Assembly (NCBI RefSeq): GCF_012849555.1
Contig: NZ_CP051685.1
Coordinates: 2,790,001 to 2,854,000 of the forward strand
Reading direction: 5' to 3'
Length of the DNA: 64,000 nt
DNA from: Massilia forsythiae
GTDB lineage: Bacteria > Pseudomonadota > Gammaproteobacteria > Burkholderiales > Burkholderiaceae_D
Shown here: in pieces, positions 8,541-17,362 of the stretch
How the letters are laid out: each line of letters opens with the position of its first letter
Position numbering within the stretch: the first letter of the stretch is position 1
Made by a program: the position numbers and the translations under genes
Notes under the pieces: generated by a model
Database searches by the model: none
What the model was told of the DNA's origin: nothing
What the model saw: only the letters and a program-made list of their open reading frames with translations

Positions 8541-9282
8541 AGCTCGCGCCCCGAAGCTACCTGACTAGCACTATGCGTTCGATGACGAGCACGGCCAGGT
8601 TCACCAGGTGCATACGGAAACCGGCGCCGTCGTGTTGTTGGCTGATCAGGTGCATGCTGGCGGCCGGCGTAGGCGCGCGGCGATCGCGTTGCGGCCTCGA
8701 TGCTGGTCAACCAGCTGCCGGACACTAGTGCCTGTGATGAATCCCGCTGACCAGGTGTTGGCCAGCTGCAGGGCCGCACAACAGCCCACACTGCACTCGT
8801 CTGGAACGTTGCGTTGGTGGCGGCTGTCCGGATCCCGTCGGCGCTGCGCGTCCAATGTTGACCAGCTACATGCAGGTGCCTGAGCCGGCGCCAGGGCACG
8901 CTGGTGATACGCGCTGTGGCCAACCGTGATCGCGTCGCTCGCTCGGTGCTGGCGGACCAGCTGCCGCACGCTGTCCGGGTTCGGCGTGATGGTTGTGCAT
9001 GCCGCCGATGCCCTTAACGGCGACCAGGGCGAGCAGCTGCAGGTCGCCCCGACCCGTGTCGCTGGTTTCAAGCTGAACCATGCTGGTCATACACGCAGAA
9101 TACGGCGCCGCCATGCTGCTGGCCGACTAGCTGCTGCACGCCGGGCCCGCAGCGGCGATCATGCTACGTCTTCGATGCTGGCCGGAACGGCGCCGAGCGC
9201 GCATACGGCCATAATGCGTTAAAGGAAAGGGCGGCATCTACGCGTGCCGTGTCGTACACGTGAGCACATCTGGGACGTAAAA
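8541..9282. other. 742-bp stretch of diverged repeats, no gene seen
   Basis: The sequence is filled with variants of CCAGCTGC, GCTGGT and CTGACCAG. A 46-bp word at 8681-8726 recurs at 8927-8972 with about three quarters of bases identical, a period of 246 bp. Small perfect hairpins such as GCTGGTCAACCAGC occur in it. No frame has a ribosome site or protein-like composition. It may be decayed coding DNA with internal duplication, or a repeat-based DNA site. Confidence 0.5.
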
Positions 9283-9504
9283 TTAGACGCCTTGCACTGG
9301 AGAATAATTTTTGCTGGTGAACCCCTCTGCATCCACGTCGGATAACGGCACTTCGAACGGTACTCCCATACGAACAGCGCCGATTCTCTCGATTGTGTGC
9401 TCTTGAGCGAGACGCGTGGAGGTAACCATCTCATCGGTTACGATGTTGTAAATTTGAAACTTATAGACACGTACTGTGTTGCCCGTCGATGCGATAGCTA
9501 CCAT
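9283..9504 (-). CDS. Small conserved protein of unknown function
   Basis: 73 residues. The start is well supported: GAGGAG lies six bases before the ATG on the minus strand. The protein begins MVAIASTGNTVRVYKFQIY and contains NIVTDEMVTSTRLAQEHTIE and RMGVPFEVPLSDVDAEG, a balanced composition unlike the artefact frames nearby. It resembles small standalone proteins seen in many Proteobacteria with a (Y/F)xFQIYxIVxDE start and a later EVP segment; their function is unknown to me. It is transcribed divergently from the thymidylate kinase gene at 9581. Confidence 0.72.
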   Translation of the reverse strand: MVAIASTGNTVRVYKFQIYNIVTDEMVTSTRLAQEHTIERIGAVRMGVPFEVPLSDVDAEGFTSKNYSPVQGV

Positions 9505-9580
9505 GAGTGCTCCTCAATTTTAGGCCAAGGCCCACAGCTTCCTGACTCTTGGGGGTTGGAAGTTTTGTTATACTCTCCGG

Positions 9581-10309
9581 ATGAACACCTACCCTGGCAT
9601 TTTAATCGCATTTGACGGCATCGACGGCGCTGGCAAAACCACGCAGGTACTTTTGCTCCAAAGCGTCCTTGAAGGCCTTGGCGAGACCGTTGTTGTTTCC
9701 AAGGAGCCCACCGACGGCGAGTGGGGCCAAAAGCTCAGAGACTCCGCGCTGACGGGCCGCATGCCGTTTGACGAAGAACTTGAGACATTTATACGTGATC
9801 GACAAGATCATTTGACTCGAAAGGTCATCCCGGCTCTGGAAGCAGGAAATGTTGTCATCCTGGATCGTTATTTCTACTCGACGATCGCCTACCAAGGCAT
9901 TCTTGTGGCAGACCACGCGACGATCGAGCAGCAAGTCCGAGCAAATGTTGTTACCCCTGATGTGGCCTATTGGATGGACCTGCCTGCCGATTTGGCAGTC
10001 AGTCGAGTTATATCGAGAGACGGACGACCTAATCTTTTTGAACGCCAGGAAGACCTTGACAAGGCGGGAAAAATATTTCGCTCAATAGCTGAGTCCGACT
10101 CAGTGCTTCGCAAGGTTGATGCAACTTTGTCAGTTGCGGCCCTGCATCGGTTCATTGTCGATGACTTAGTGGACGGTGCATTCAAAGCGAAGCGGTGTAG
10201 AAAATCGTATGGTTGCGATGACCCAGTCTACTGCATCCCACGACTCACGAATTCGTGCGACTGGTGGCAGGCCAAGCAAAAATTGGCATCAATTCTCGAA
10301 ATACCGTAA
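9581..10309 (+). CDS. tmk: Thymidylate kinase (dTMP kinase), island-borne paralogue
   Basis: 242 residues. The P-loop is GIDGAGKTTQ (residues ~11-20), the DRY-type motif is LDRYFYSTIAYQG, and the LID region carries SRDGRPNLFERQE. These place it in the thymidylate kinase family, which turns dTMP into dTDP for DNA synthesis. Housekeeping enzymes are about 200-215 residues; here an extra ~35-residue tail has a Cys-rich part (CRKSYGCDDPVYC). Base composition is lower in GC than the neighbours, and it lies between a repeat-rich stretch and the integrase, so it was most likely acquired. Phages use such kinases to raise dTTP supply; a specialised or defensive role cannot be excluded. It converges on the integrase with 39 bp between the stops. 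Confidence 0.85.
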   Translation: MNTYPGILIAFDGIDGAGKTTQVLLLQSVLEGLGETVVVSKEPTDGEWGQKLRDSALTGRMPFDEELETFIRDRQDHLTRKVIPALEAGNVVILDRYFYSTIAYQGILVADHATIEQQVRANVVTPDVAYWMDLPADLAVSRVISRDGRPNLFERQEDLDKAGKIFRSIAESDSVLRKVDATLSVAALHRFIVDDLVDGAFKAKRCRKSYGCDDPVYCIPRLTNSCDWWQAKQKLASILEIP

Positions 10310-10348
10310 TAGCATCCTTATCGTAATTCCGGTCGTTAGCGTACTTGC

Positions 10349-11599
10349 TCATGCTACAGCGCGCCCGATCGGGACTACATTCCAGATCTCCCCACGCTCG
10401 CACGTCGCTAGGAACATGGCCCATAACTCCAGGGCCTGGCGTCGCTCTGGGATTTCCTCGCGCACATCGTAAATCCCTTCCATACCCTTGAGCGTGTGAT
10501 TCAAGGCGATCTCGGAAATCTCACGTGAGACACCCAAATTGCGCATGTGGCCCTTTGCCGTGCTGCGCGTGTCGTGCGGAGTAAAGCGGCGGATGTCCAG
10601 CTGGCCGCGCTCGAAGGCCCGAGAGATTGCGGCGCCCAGCGTCGATCGCCCGACATGACTGCCTGCGCGCTTGCTACTTCGGCCAGGCAGTACCCACTCC
10701 GAATCGCCTGCAAGGTGCCGCAGCTCCTTGAGCCAGGCAGCCACCGTCGGGGTGATGGGGACCAGGAACGCTACGCGGGTCTTCACCTTCTCGGCGGGGA
10801 TCAGCCAAGTACCGCGCTCGAAATCGACATGCTCCCAGCGTGCCGTGATTAATTCCCAAGTGCGCACGCATGTGGCCAGCAAGATCTTCAAGGCGAGCGC
10901 GTTCTCTGTCCCGATTTCATCGACGGAGGAAAGCAGTGTTCGGAGCTCTCCTTCTTTCAGCATGACGCGCTTGCGCACTGGCGGGCGCGGCCCCATCAGG
11001 GCCTTCATCTTGATCCCGGCCGCCGGATTTATTCGAATCAGCTGACGTCCGATTGCGTGGTCGAAGACCTGGCCGGCAGTGGTTAGAAATCGATTTTGCA
11101 TCGCCCAGGTGCGACCGCTCCGATCGAGCATGTCGACGACGTCGGGCGGGGTGACATCCTGCACGTTGAACGGCCCAAGCTTGGGCAAAATGATATTGTC
11201 CAGATCCCAATGCTTCGCCTTTCGTGTGCGTGCCGACAACTGGCCGGCGTCCACCACTTTTTCCTTGAAGTCGGTAATGACGCGCCGAACCGTCCATGCG
11301 GCTTTCAGTTGCTGGCGCTCGGCCCGCTTTTGTGCAGCCGGATCCTGGCCCTTGTCGATGGCTACCCGCTGCTCACTCGCAAGCTTGCGTGCGGCGCCAA
11401 GGCCGATGTCAGGGTAGTTCCCGATCGTCAGCTCGCGCGATCGGTTGGCGAACCTGTACCTGAGCACCCATGTTGCCGTGCCGGCCGCCGAGAGGGTAAA
11501 GGTCAGGCCGTCGCCATCCGATTTCGCTACCGATTCGCCCCCCGCTATCCAGCGACGGATCTGCAAATCGCTGAGTAAATTGCTGCCCCGCTTGGCCAT
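10349..11599 (-). CDS. Tyrosine integrase, P4 type (DUF4102 N-terminal domain)
   Basis: 416 residues from the ATG preceded by GGGGAAGG; another ATG 48 bases upstream lacks a ribosome site. The N-terminus is the arm-binding domain of P4-like integrases (GDGLTFTLSAAGTATWVLRY), then a SAM-like core-binding domain, then the catalytic domain. Catalytic residues are all visible: Arg246 in TCVRTWE, His342 and Arg345 in HDTRST, His368 in NHTL and Tyr377 in GIYDVR. So it should be active in integrating and excising the island. It is the last island gene before the core gene tsaD, so the right attachment site should lie at 11.65-11.98 kb; the left one is outside the window. Confidence 0.93.
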   Translation of the reverse strand: MAKRGSNLLSDLQIRRWIAGGESVAKSDGDGLTFTLSAAGTATWVLRYRFANRSRELTIGNYPDIGLGAARKLASEQRVAIDKGQDPAAQKRAERQQLKAAWTVRRVITDFKEKVVDAGQLSARTRKAKHWDLDNIILPKLGPFNVQDVTPPDVVDMLDRSGRTWAMQNRFLTTAGQVFDHAIGRQLIRINPAAGIKMKALMGPRPPVRKRVMLKEGELRTLLSSVDEIGTENALALKILLATCVRTWELITARWEHVDFERGTWLIPAEKVKTRVAFLVPITPTVAAWLKELRHLAGDSEWVLPGRSSKRAGSHVGRSTLGAAISRAFERGQLDIRRFTPHDTRSTAKGHMRNLGVSREISEIALNHTLKGMEGIYDVREEIPERRQALELWAMFLATCERGEIWNVVPIGRAVA

Positions 11600-11647
11600 G
11601 CCTTCCCCGTTTGTAGTTAGATTTGTGGTCTGTCGCTGGCTACGCAT

Positions 11648-11982
11648 CTAGCTACAAAAACTACATGCGCCAGAGAGAGTCAGAAGTGATACAGAAGATA
11701 CACTAAACCGATTCTCTATAGGGGAGGGCGCCGCGAAAAGTGCCAGGAAGCTATTGAGAGAAACGTCGATGGAGATTCCAGCTTACCACGCGCATGTAGA
11801 ACCTCCGTCTAACTCAACGGTCCGATATTGCCACCCTTTGGCCTGCGGCGGTCACACGGTAGGATCGATGTCAACGTTGCAAGTTCAATGCGGGACGCCC
11901 GGCGGCAGGCCGCAAAACCGCACGCCCGCCAGTGCCGGGCGCATGCAAACGACGGCGCGCGCGGCCGCCGAGAACCGCGCGC
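11648..11982. other. Island-core junction region
   Basis: 335 bp between the integrase start and the tsaD stop with no gene. It should contain the integrase promoter and the attachment site. There is no tRNA here, and I could not pick out a core att sequence because the other end of the island is not in view. A GC-rich imperfect inverted repeat (GCCCGCCAGTGCCGGGC) near 11927 may end tsaD transcription. Confidence 0.4.
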
Positions 11983-13020
11983 TCAGGCAGCTTCGAGTTC
12001 GTCCAGCGGCCAGCGCGGACGCACGTTGAACGCATAGTCGCGCTGCGCCGCCTGCGGGTTGCGCTCCAGGCGCAGGGCGCCGGCAAAGGCAATCATGGCG
12101 CCGTTGTCGGTGCAGAATTCCAGTTCCGGGTAATACACCTTGAAACGCTTCCTGACGGCGGCGGCATCGAGCGCGGCGCGCAGCTGGCGGTTGGCGCCGA
12201 CGCCGCCTGCGATCACCAGGCGCGTCAAGCCGGTGTGCTTGAGCGCGGACACGCATTTGGCCACCAGCACGTCGACGATGGCGTCGACGAAGCCGCGCGC
12301 GATATTCGCCTTATCCTGCTCGCAGATGTTGGCAATATCGGTCTCGTGCTTCTTCACCACCGTCAGCACCGCGGTCTTCAGGCCCGAGAAGCTGAAGTTG
12401 AAATCCTTCGAGTGCAGCATCGGCCGCGGCAGCGTGTACGCCGCCGGATCGCCGAACTCGGCCAGGCGAGAAATGGCCGGCCCGCCCGGATAGCCCAGGC
12501 CGAGCAGCTTGGCCGACTTGTCGAAGGCTTCGCCGGCGGCGTCGTCCAGCGTCTCGCCCAGCAGCGTGTAGCGGCCGACGCCGTCGACCCGCATCAGTTG
12601 CGTGTGGCCGCCCGAGACCAGCAGCGCGATGAACGGGAATTCGGGACGCTCGCTGGCCAGCAGCGGCGACAGCAGGTGCCCTTCCAGGTGGTGCACGCCG
12701 AGCACCGGTTTATCGAGCGCCAGCCCCAGGCTGCACGCCACCGACGAACCCACCAGCAGCGCGCCGGCCAGGCCGGGACCCTGCGTGTAGGCGATGGCGT
12801 CGATGCTTTCCTTCGTCACGCCTGCTGTGGTCAACGCCTGTTCCAGCAGCGGTAGCGCGCGCCGGATATGGTCGCGCGAGGCCAGTTCCGGCACCACGCC
12901 GCCGTACTCCTCGTGCATCGCCACCTGCGAATGCAGAGCATGGGACAGCAGGCCGCGCTCGGTGTCGTACAGAGCCAGGCCGGTTTCATCGCAGGAGGAT
13001 TCGACGCCGAGGACAATCAT
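11983..13020 (-). CDS. tsaD: tRNA threonylcarbamoyladenosine (t6A) transferase TsaD
   Basis: 345 residues, the normal length. It transfers the threonylcarbamoyl group to adenosine 37 of ANN-decoding tRNAs, with TsaB and TsaE, in the cytoplasm. Visible motifs: N-terminal [12 protein letters not shown], the metal-binding HHLEGH (about residues 110-115), VSGGHTQL, and the nucleotide-binding [11 protein letters not shown] near the C-terminus. In many Proteobacteria tsaD lies back to back with rpsU-dnaG-rpoD; here aroG, ybiB and a flavoprotein gene have come between them. The start ATG is unambiguous. Confidence 0.97.
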   Translation of the reverse strand: MIVLGVESSCDETGLALYDTERGLLSHALHSQVAMHEEYGGVVPELASRDHIRRALPLLEQALTTAGVTKESIDAIAYTQGPGLAGALLVGSSVACSLGLALDKPVLGVHHLEGHLLSPLLASERPEFPFIALLVSGGHTQLMRVDGVGRYTLLGETLDDAAGEAFDKSAKLLGLGYPGGPAISRLAEFGDPAAYTLPRPMLHSKDFNFSFSGLKTAVLTVVKKHETDIANICEQDKANIARGFVDAIVDVLVAKCVSALKHTGLTRLVIAGGVGANRQLRAALDAAAVRKRFKVYYPELEFCTDNGAMIAFAGALRLERNPQAAQRDYAFNVRPRWPLDELEAA

Positions 13021-13095
13021 GGGAAAACCGCAAAAAAGAAGGGAAGGGGGGAGAGCAACCCGCTATTCTAAAGCAGGCTGGGGCAAGGTGGGCGT

Positions 13096-13154
13096 TAGGG
13101 TGGACGGCTCTACCCGGGAGGTGGCAATGACGCGGACGTCATGCCGTCCACCCC
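13096..13154. repeat. Inverted-repeat element, short copy
   Basis: TAGGGTGGACGGC at 13096-13108 faces GCCGTCCACCCC at 13143-13154. The arms match those of the longer element at 15438-15606, so this is a second, shorter member of the same repeat family, placed between tsaD and aroG. Confidence 0.75.
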
Positions 13155-13186
13155 ATCGCCCCCAACGCCGGCATGAGCCACACGCA

Positions 13187-14248
13187 TCACGCGCGCTGCA
13201 GCAACTCCCGGTGCGCGCTGCGCAGCATCGCTTCGGTATCTTCCCAGCCGATGCAGCCGTCGGTCACCGAGCAGCCATACTTCAGCTGCGACAGGTCGGA
13301 CGGAATCGGCTGGCTGCCGCCGGCGATGTTCGATTCGATCATCACGCCCACCAGCGAGCCGGTGCCGTGCTTGATCTGCTGGATCACGTCCGACATCACC
13401 AGCGGCTGCAGCTCCGGCTTTTTATAGCTGTTGGCGTGCGAGCAGTCGACCACCAGGTTGGCCGGCAAGCCCGCCTTTTTCAGCGACTGCTCGGCGATCG
13501 CGACCGACACCGAATCGTAGTTCGGACGCCCGCCGCCGCCGCGCAGCACCACGTGGCCATAGGCGTTGCCGCTGGTGCGCACGATCGACACCGTGCCCTG
13601 GTCGTTGATGCCCAGGAAGGAGTGCGGGCTGGACGACGACAGCACGGCATTCACCGCGATGCCGATGTCGCCGTCGGTGCCGTTCTTGAAGCCGACCGGC
13701 GTCGACAGGCCGGACGACATCTCGCGGTGCGTCTGCGATTCGGTGGTGCGCGCGCCGATCGCGGTCCAGGCGATCAAATCGCCCAGGTACTGCGGCGAGA
13801 TCGGATCGAGCGCCTCGGTGGCGGTCGGCAAGCCGAGTTCGCACACGTCGAGCAGGAAGCGGCGCGCGCGCTGCATGCCGACGTCGACGCGGAACGAATC
13901 GTCCATGAACGGATCGTTGATGTAGCCCTTCCAGCCGGTGGTGGTGCGCGGCTTCTCGAAATACACGCGCATCACCAGCACCATGGTCTCGGCGACCTCG
14001 TCCTGCAGCGCCTTCAGGCGGCGCGCATAGTCCAGGCCGGCGTCCGGATCGTGGATCGAGCACGGACCCACCACCACGAACAGGCGCTTGTCCTTGCGGT
14101 CGAGGATGTTGCGCAAGGTTTCGCGCCCCTGCATCACGGTGGTGAAGGCGGACTCGGACAGGGGCAGCGTCTTGTGCAGCTCGACCGGCGAGGGCATGGT
14201 CGCGAACGAGCTGACGTTGGTGTTTTCGATATCGGGCGTGATCTGCAT
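13187..14248 (-). CDS. aroG: 3-deoxy-7-phosphoheptulonate synthase (class I DAHP synthase)
   Basis: 353 residues from MQITPDI, giving the usual AroG/AroF length; a longer frame to 14335 would add an unlikely extension. It condenses phosphoenolpyruvate and erythrose 4-phosphate in the first step of the shikimate pathway. Typical segments: FVVVGPCSIHDP, RVYFEKPRTTTGWKG, GFKNGTDG, and DCSHANSYKK. Which aromatic amino acid inhibits it cannot be told from sight. It is a single gene flanked by repeat elements. Confidence 0.96.
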   Translation of the reverse strand: MQITPDIENTNVSSFATMPSPVELHKTLPLSESAFTTVMQGRETLRNILDRKDKRLFVVVGPCSIHDPDAGLDYARRLKALQDEVAETMVLVMRVYFEKPRTTTGWKGYINDPFMDDSFRVDVGMQRARRFLLDVCELGLPTATEALDPISPQYLGDLIAWTAIGARTTESQTHREMSSGLSTPVGFKNGTDGDIGIAVNAVLSSSSPHSFLGINDQGTVSIVRTSGNAYGHVVLRGGGGRPNYDSVSVAIAEQSLKKAGLPANLVVDCSHANSYKKPELQPLVMSDVIQQIKHGTGSLVGVMIESNIAGGSQPIPSDLSQLKYGCSVTDGCIGWEDTEAMLRSAHRELLQRA

Positions 14249-14415
14249 GGCGTGCTTTTTTCTTGAGGGATTGACCAGTCTAGCCGGAAATCGCGTGTAT
14301 TGCAGCCGCCGGTGCAAAAATGTCGCAGGATGCATGCCGTTCGCATGCCGTGGGCGGCAGGTCCGGATGCGGACGCGGCGGCGCGCAGGCCGCGGCCGGT
14401 GGTATGCTTGGCATC

Positions 14416-15417
14416 ATGCACACGAACCTCGATCCCCAGTCCGCCCCGCGTCCGCACACCGACGCCACACCGTTCCCCGCCGCCCGCTTCATCAAGGAGA
14501 TCGGGCGCGGCGTGAAAGGCGCGCGCAGCATGACGCGCGACGATGCCGCCTTGTTGTACGGCGCCATGCTGGACGGGCGCGTGTCCGATCTCGAACTCGG
14601 CGGCATCCTGCTGGCGATGCGCATCAAAGGTGAATCGGTGGACGAGATCGCCGGCTTCATGGATGCAGCCGAGGGCGCCTTCGCCCCGCTGCCGCAGCCG
14701 CCCGGCGACTTCGCGCCGGTATTGATCCCCAGCTACAACGGCGCGCGCAAGCTGGCCAACCTGACGCCGCTGCTGGCGCTGCTGCTGGCGCGCGAAGGCG
14801 TGCCGGTGCTGGTGCATGGCGTCACGAACGACCCGGGCCGCGTCGCCACCGCCGAGATCTTCGCCGAGATGGGCATCGGCCCGACCGGCTCCACCGCCGA
14901 CATGCTGGACGCGTTCGCCCGGCACAAACCCTGCTTCATGCCGATCGAGCGGCTGGCGCCGAAACTGGCGCACCAGTTGTCGCTGCGGCGCATCCTGGGC
15001 GTGCGCAACTCCACCCACACCATCGTCAAGATCCTGCAGCCGTTCGCCGGCCCGGCGCTGCGCCTGGTGTCGTACACGCACCCGGAATACCTGACGATGC
15101 TGAGCGAATACTTTGGCGTCGCCGCCCCGCACGCGCGCGGCGACGCCTTCTTGATGCGCGGCACCGAAGGAGAAACGGTCGCCAACGCCAACCGCGCCCA
15201 GCAGATCGACTGGTTCCATGCCGGCCAGCGCCAGTTGCTGGTCGAGCGCGACGCGCCCACCGACGAACTGGCGCCGGCGCCGGAGGGACGCGACGCCGCC
15301 GCCACCGCCGACTGGATCGCGCGCGCCCTGCGCGGCGAGCAGCCGGTTCCCGCGCCGATCGCGGCCCAGGCCGCCCACTGCCTGCAAGTCGCGCGCGCGT
15401 TGCGCACCAACGCCTGA
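14416..15417 (+). CDS. ybiB: YbiB/TrpD2-type DNA-binding protein
   Basis: 333 residues from the second ATG (MHTNLDPQ); the upstream extension is low-complexity. The fold is that of anthranilate phosphoribosyltransferase-like proteins: an N-terminal helical part (LLYGAMLDGRVSDLELGGI) and the glycine/threonine loops, here replaced by VLIPSYNGARKLANLTPLLA. Lacking the phosphoribosyl-pyrophosphate motifs, such TrpD2/YbiB proteins bind nucleic acid non-specifically and in E. coli are linked to the SOS response. It is divergent from aroG. Confidence 0.85.
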   Translation: MHTNLDPQSAPRPHTDATPFPAARFIKEIGRGVKGARSMTRDDAALLYGAMLDGRVSDLELGGILLAMRIKGESVDEIAGFMDAAEGAFAPLPQPPGDFAPVLIPSYNGARKLANLTPLLALLLAREGVPVLVHGVTNDPGRVATAEIFAEMGIGPTGSTADMLDAFARHKPCFMPIERLAPKLAHQLSLRRILGVRNSTHTIVKILQPFAGPALRLVSYTHPEYLTMLSEYFGVAAPHARGDAFLMRGTEGETVANANRAQQIDWFHAGQRQLLVERDAPTDELAPAPEGRDAAATADWIARALRGEQPVPAPIAAQAAHCLQVARALRTNA

Positions 15418-15437
15418 CTTGGTCAATTTGCGCTGGC

Positions 15438-15606
15438 GTAGGGTGGACGGCTACACCCGTCAACGCGACTTTGCCGCTGCCTCACCGCCGTCCACGCGTT
15501 CAACCGCCTTCCGATCCGCCAACATGGCCATGCGATGAGGTGTGAACGCGTGGACGGCGCACCCATCGACAATATGCCGAGGCCCGGGCGTCGCCGTCCA
15601 CCCTAC
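15438..15606. repeat. 169-bp nested inverted-repeat element (MITE/REP-like)
   Basis: The outer arms GTAGGGTGGACGGC (15438-15451) and GCCGTCCACCCTAC (15593-15606) are exact reverse complements. Inside, CGCCGTCCACGCGTTCAA (15486-15503) faces GTGAACGCGTGGACGGCG (15542-15559), 17 of 18 matching. It lies between two genes and has no coding capacity, which suggests a non-autonomous mobile element or a folded RNA. Confidence 0.85.
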
Positions 15607-15668
15607 TGGCGTGGTCTTGGCGCGGCGTTTACAATCTTCCCTTTTGTGCCCAGCAGAAACGCCCCAGC

Positions 15669-16880
15669 ATGTCCAACCACTACGATGTCGCCGTGATCGG
15701 CGCCGGCGCCGCCGGCATGATGTGCGCCGCCGCAGCCGCCGCGCGCGGCAAGCGCGTGCTGCTGCTCGACCACGCCAGCAAGCTGGCCGAAAAGATTCGC
15801 ATTTCCGGCGGCGGCCGCTGCAATTTCACCAACGTCAACGCGGGTCCGCAGAATTTCGTCTCCGACAATCCGCATTTCTGCCGCAGCGCGCTGTCGCGTT
15901 ATACCGCGCAGGATTTCTTGGCGCTGGTCCGGAAGCACCGCATCGCTTATCACGAGAAGCACCGCGGCCAATTGTTCTGCGACGATTCCGCCGAGCAGAT
16001 CATCCGTATGCTGAAGGACGAATGCGATGCCGCCGGCGTGGCCTGGCGCATGCCGTGCAAGGTGAATGGCGTCGAGCGCTCCGGCGAACTGTTCCGCATC
16101 GACACCGACGGCGAACCGGTCCTGGCGCGCAACGTGGTGGTGGCCACCGGCGGCCTGTCGATTCCGAAGATCGGCGCCACCGACCTGGGCTACCGCATCG
16201 CGCGCCAGTTCGATGTGAAGATCGTCGAGACCCGTCCCGGCCTGGTGCCGCTGACCTTCGACGGCCCCAGCTGGCAACCGTTCGTGCCGCTGGCCGGGAT
16301 CGCGCTCGAAGTCGAAGTCGAGACCGGCTCGCGCAAAGGGAAGGGCGCCCGCCACGGTCACTTCCGCGAGGATTTGCTGTTCACCCATCGCGGCCTGTCC
16401 GGTCCGGCGATCTTGCAGATTTCTAGCTACTGGCAGCCGGGCACGCCGATCGTGCTGAACCTGTTACCAGAAATGGATGTGGCCGAGGAATTGATTGCCT
16501 CCAAAACCAGCGTCAAAAAACAGCTCGGCAATATCCTGTCGCAATGGCTGCCGGCGCGCCTGGCCGAGGGTTTGTTGCTGGCGAACGGTTTTGCACCTGA
16601 TGCGCGCCTGCCCGACATGGCTGACGCGAAATTGCGCAAGCTGGGCGACGCGATCAACCGCTGGGCCATCGTGCCGACCGGCTCGGAAGGTTATCGCAAG
16701 GCCGAGGTGACGATCGGCGGCGTCGACACGCGCGAACTGTCGCAGCAGACCATGATGGCCAACAAGGTTCCGGGCCTGTATTTCATCGGCGAGACGGTCG
16801 ATGTGACCGGCTGGCTGGGCGGTTATAACTTCCAGTGGGCCTGGGCATCCGGCGTGGCGGCAGGCGGTAGCATCGAATAA
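15669..16880 (+). CDS. FAD-dependent HI0933/YhiN-type oxidoreductase
   Basis: 403 residues, the usual size for the HI0933 family. The N-terminal dinucleotide-binding motif is VIGAGAAGMMCA, followed by the family signature KIRISGGGRCNFTN, and the C-terminal end has GETVDVTGWLGGYNFQWAW, which closes the FAD site. Members are cytoplasmic flavoproteins of uncertain reaction; some act in tRNA or cofactor-related reductions. It is a single gene between the repeat element and rpsU. Confidence 0.93.
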   Translation: MSNHYDVAVIGAGAAGMMCAAAAAARGKRVLLLDHASKLAEKIRISGGGRCNFTNVNAGPQNFVSDNPHFCRSALSRYTAQDFLALVRKHRIAYHEKHRGQLFCDDSAEQIIRMLKDECDAAGVAWRMPCKVNGVERSGELFRIDTDGEPVLARNVVVATGGLSIPKIGATDLGYRIARQFDVKIVETRPGLVPLTFDGPSWQPFVPLAGIALEVEVETGSRKGKGARHGHFREDLLFTHRGLSGPAILQISSYWQPGTPIVLNLLPEMDVAEELIASKTSVKKQLGNILSQWLPARLAEGLLLANGFAPDARLPDMADAKLRKLGDAINRWAIVPTGSEGYRKAEVTIGGVDTRELSQQTMMANKVPGLYFIGETVDVTGWLGGYNFQWAWASGVAAGGSIE

Positions 16881-17018
16881 ATCCGCGCATTGTGAACACG
16901 CAGACGGGCTTATCGTGGTGATTGTGGCAATCGGAATACACGGTTGGAAAAAATCCCACGGCGCTTGAAAAGCTGTTAGAATTTCGTTCTTCCCTAAATC
17001 CAACGGTTTCATTTTTAC

Positions 17019-17231
17019 ATGACCACTATCCGCCTTAAAGAAAACGAGCCGTTCGAAGTCGCTATGCGTCGCTTCAAGCGCACTATCGAAAAAACCGGCC
17101 TGCTGACCGAACTGCGCGCTCGCGAGTTCTACGAAAAGCCGACCGCAGAGCGCAAGCGCAAGCTGGCAGCTGCCGTGAAGCGCCACTACAAGCGCATCCG
17201 CAGCCAGCAACTGCCGAAGAAACTGTACTGA
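17019..17231 (+). CDS. rpsU: Ribosomal protein bS21
   Basis: 70 residues, highly basic ([20 protein letters not shown], ending LPKKLY). bS21 binds the 30S platform near the anti-Shine-Dalgarno region and helps initiation. It is the first gene of the classic rpsU-(yqeY)-dnaG-rpoD macromolecular synthesis block. A terminator-like hairpin follows, which normally lowers read-through to the genes behind. Confidence 0.98.
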   Translation: MTTIRLKENEPFEVAMRRFKRTIEKTGLLTELRAREFYEKPTAERKRKLAAAVKRHYKRIRSQQLPKKLY

Positions 17232-17296
17232 TTCGGTTCCGAGGTCGGATCCGGTGACGGCCACTGCCAGTCCCGGTTTTCCAGGCCCGAACTCAT

Positions 17297-17330
17297 AAGC
17301 CCGCTCCGGTTCGTTGCCGCAGCGGGTTTT
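17297..17330 (+). terminator. Attenuating terminator after rpsU
   Basis: CCCGCT (17300-17305) pairs with AGCGGG (17321-17326), followed by TTTT. The loop is 15 nt, so it is likely partial, letting some transcription pass into yqeY and dnaG. Confidence 0.6.
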
Positions 17331-17362
17331 GCCTTTTGCCCATCCAAAAATACGGAGAATCC

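Noticed and set aside
7361..8923. 520-residue minus-strand frame
   Set aside because: It crosses the tandem repeats and the better supported gene at 7998-8540; Ala/Arg-rich with no ribosome site.
10349..11982. Exact att core next to the integrase
   Set aside because: The opposite end of the island is outside the window, so no repeat can be matched and any choice would be a guess.
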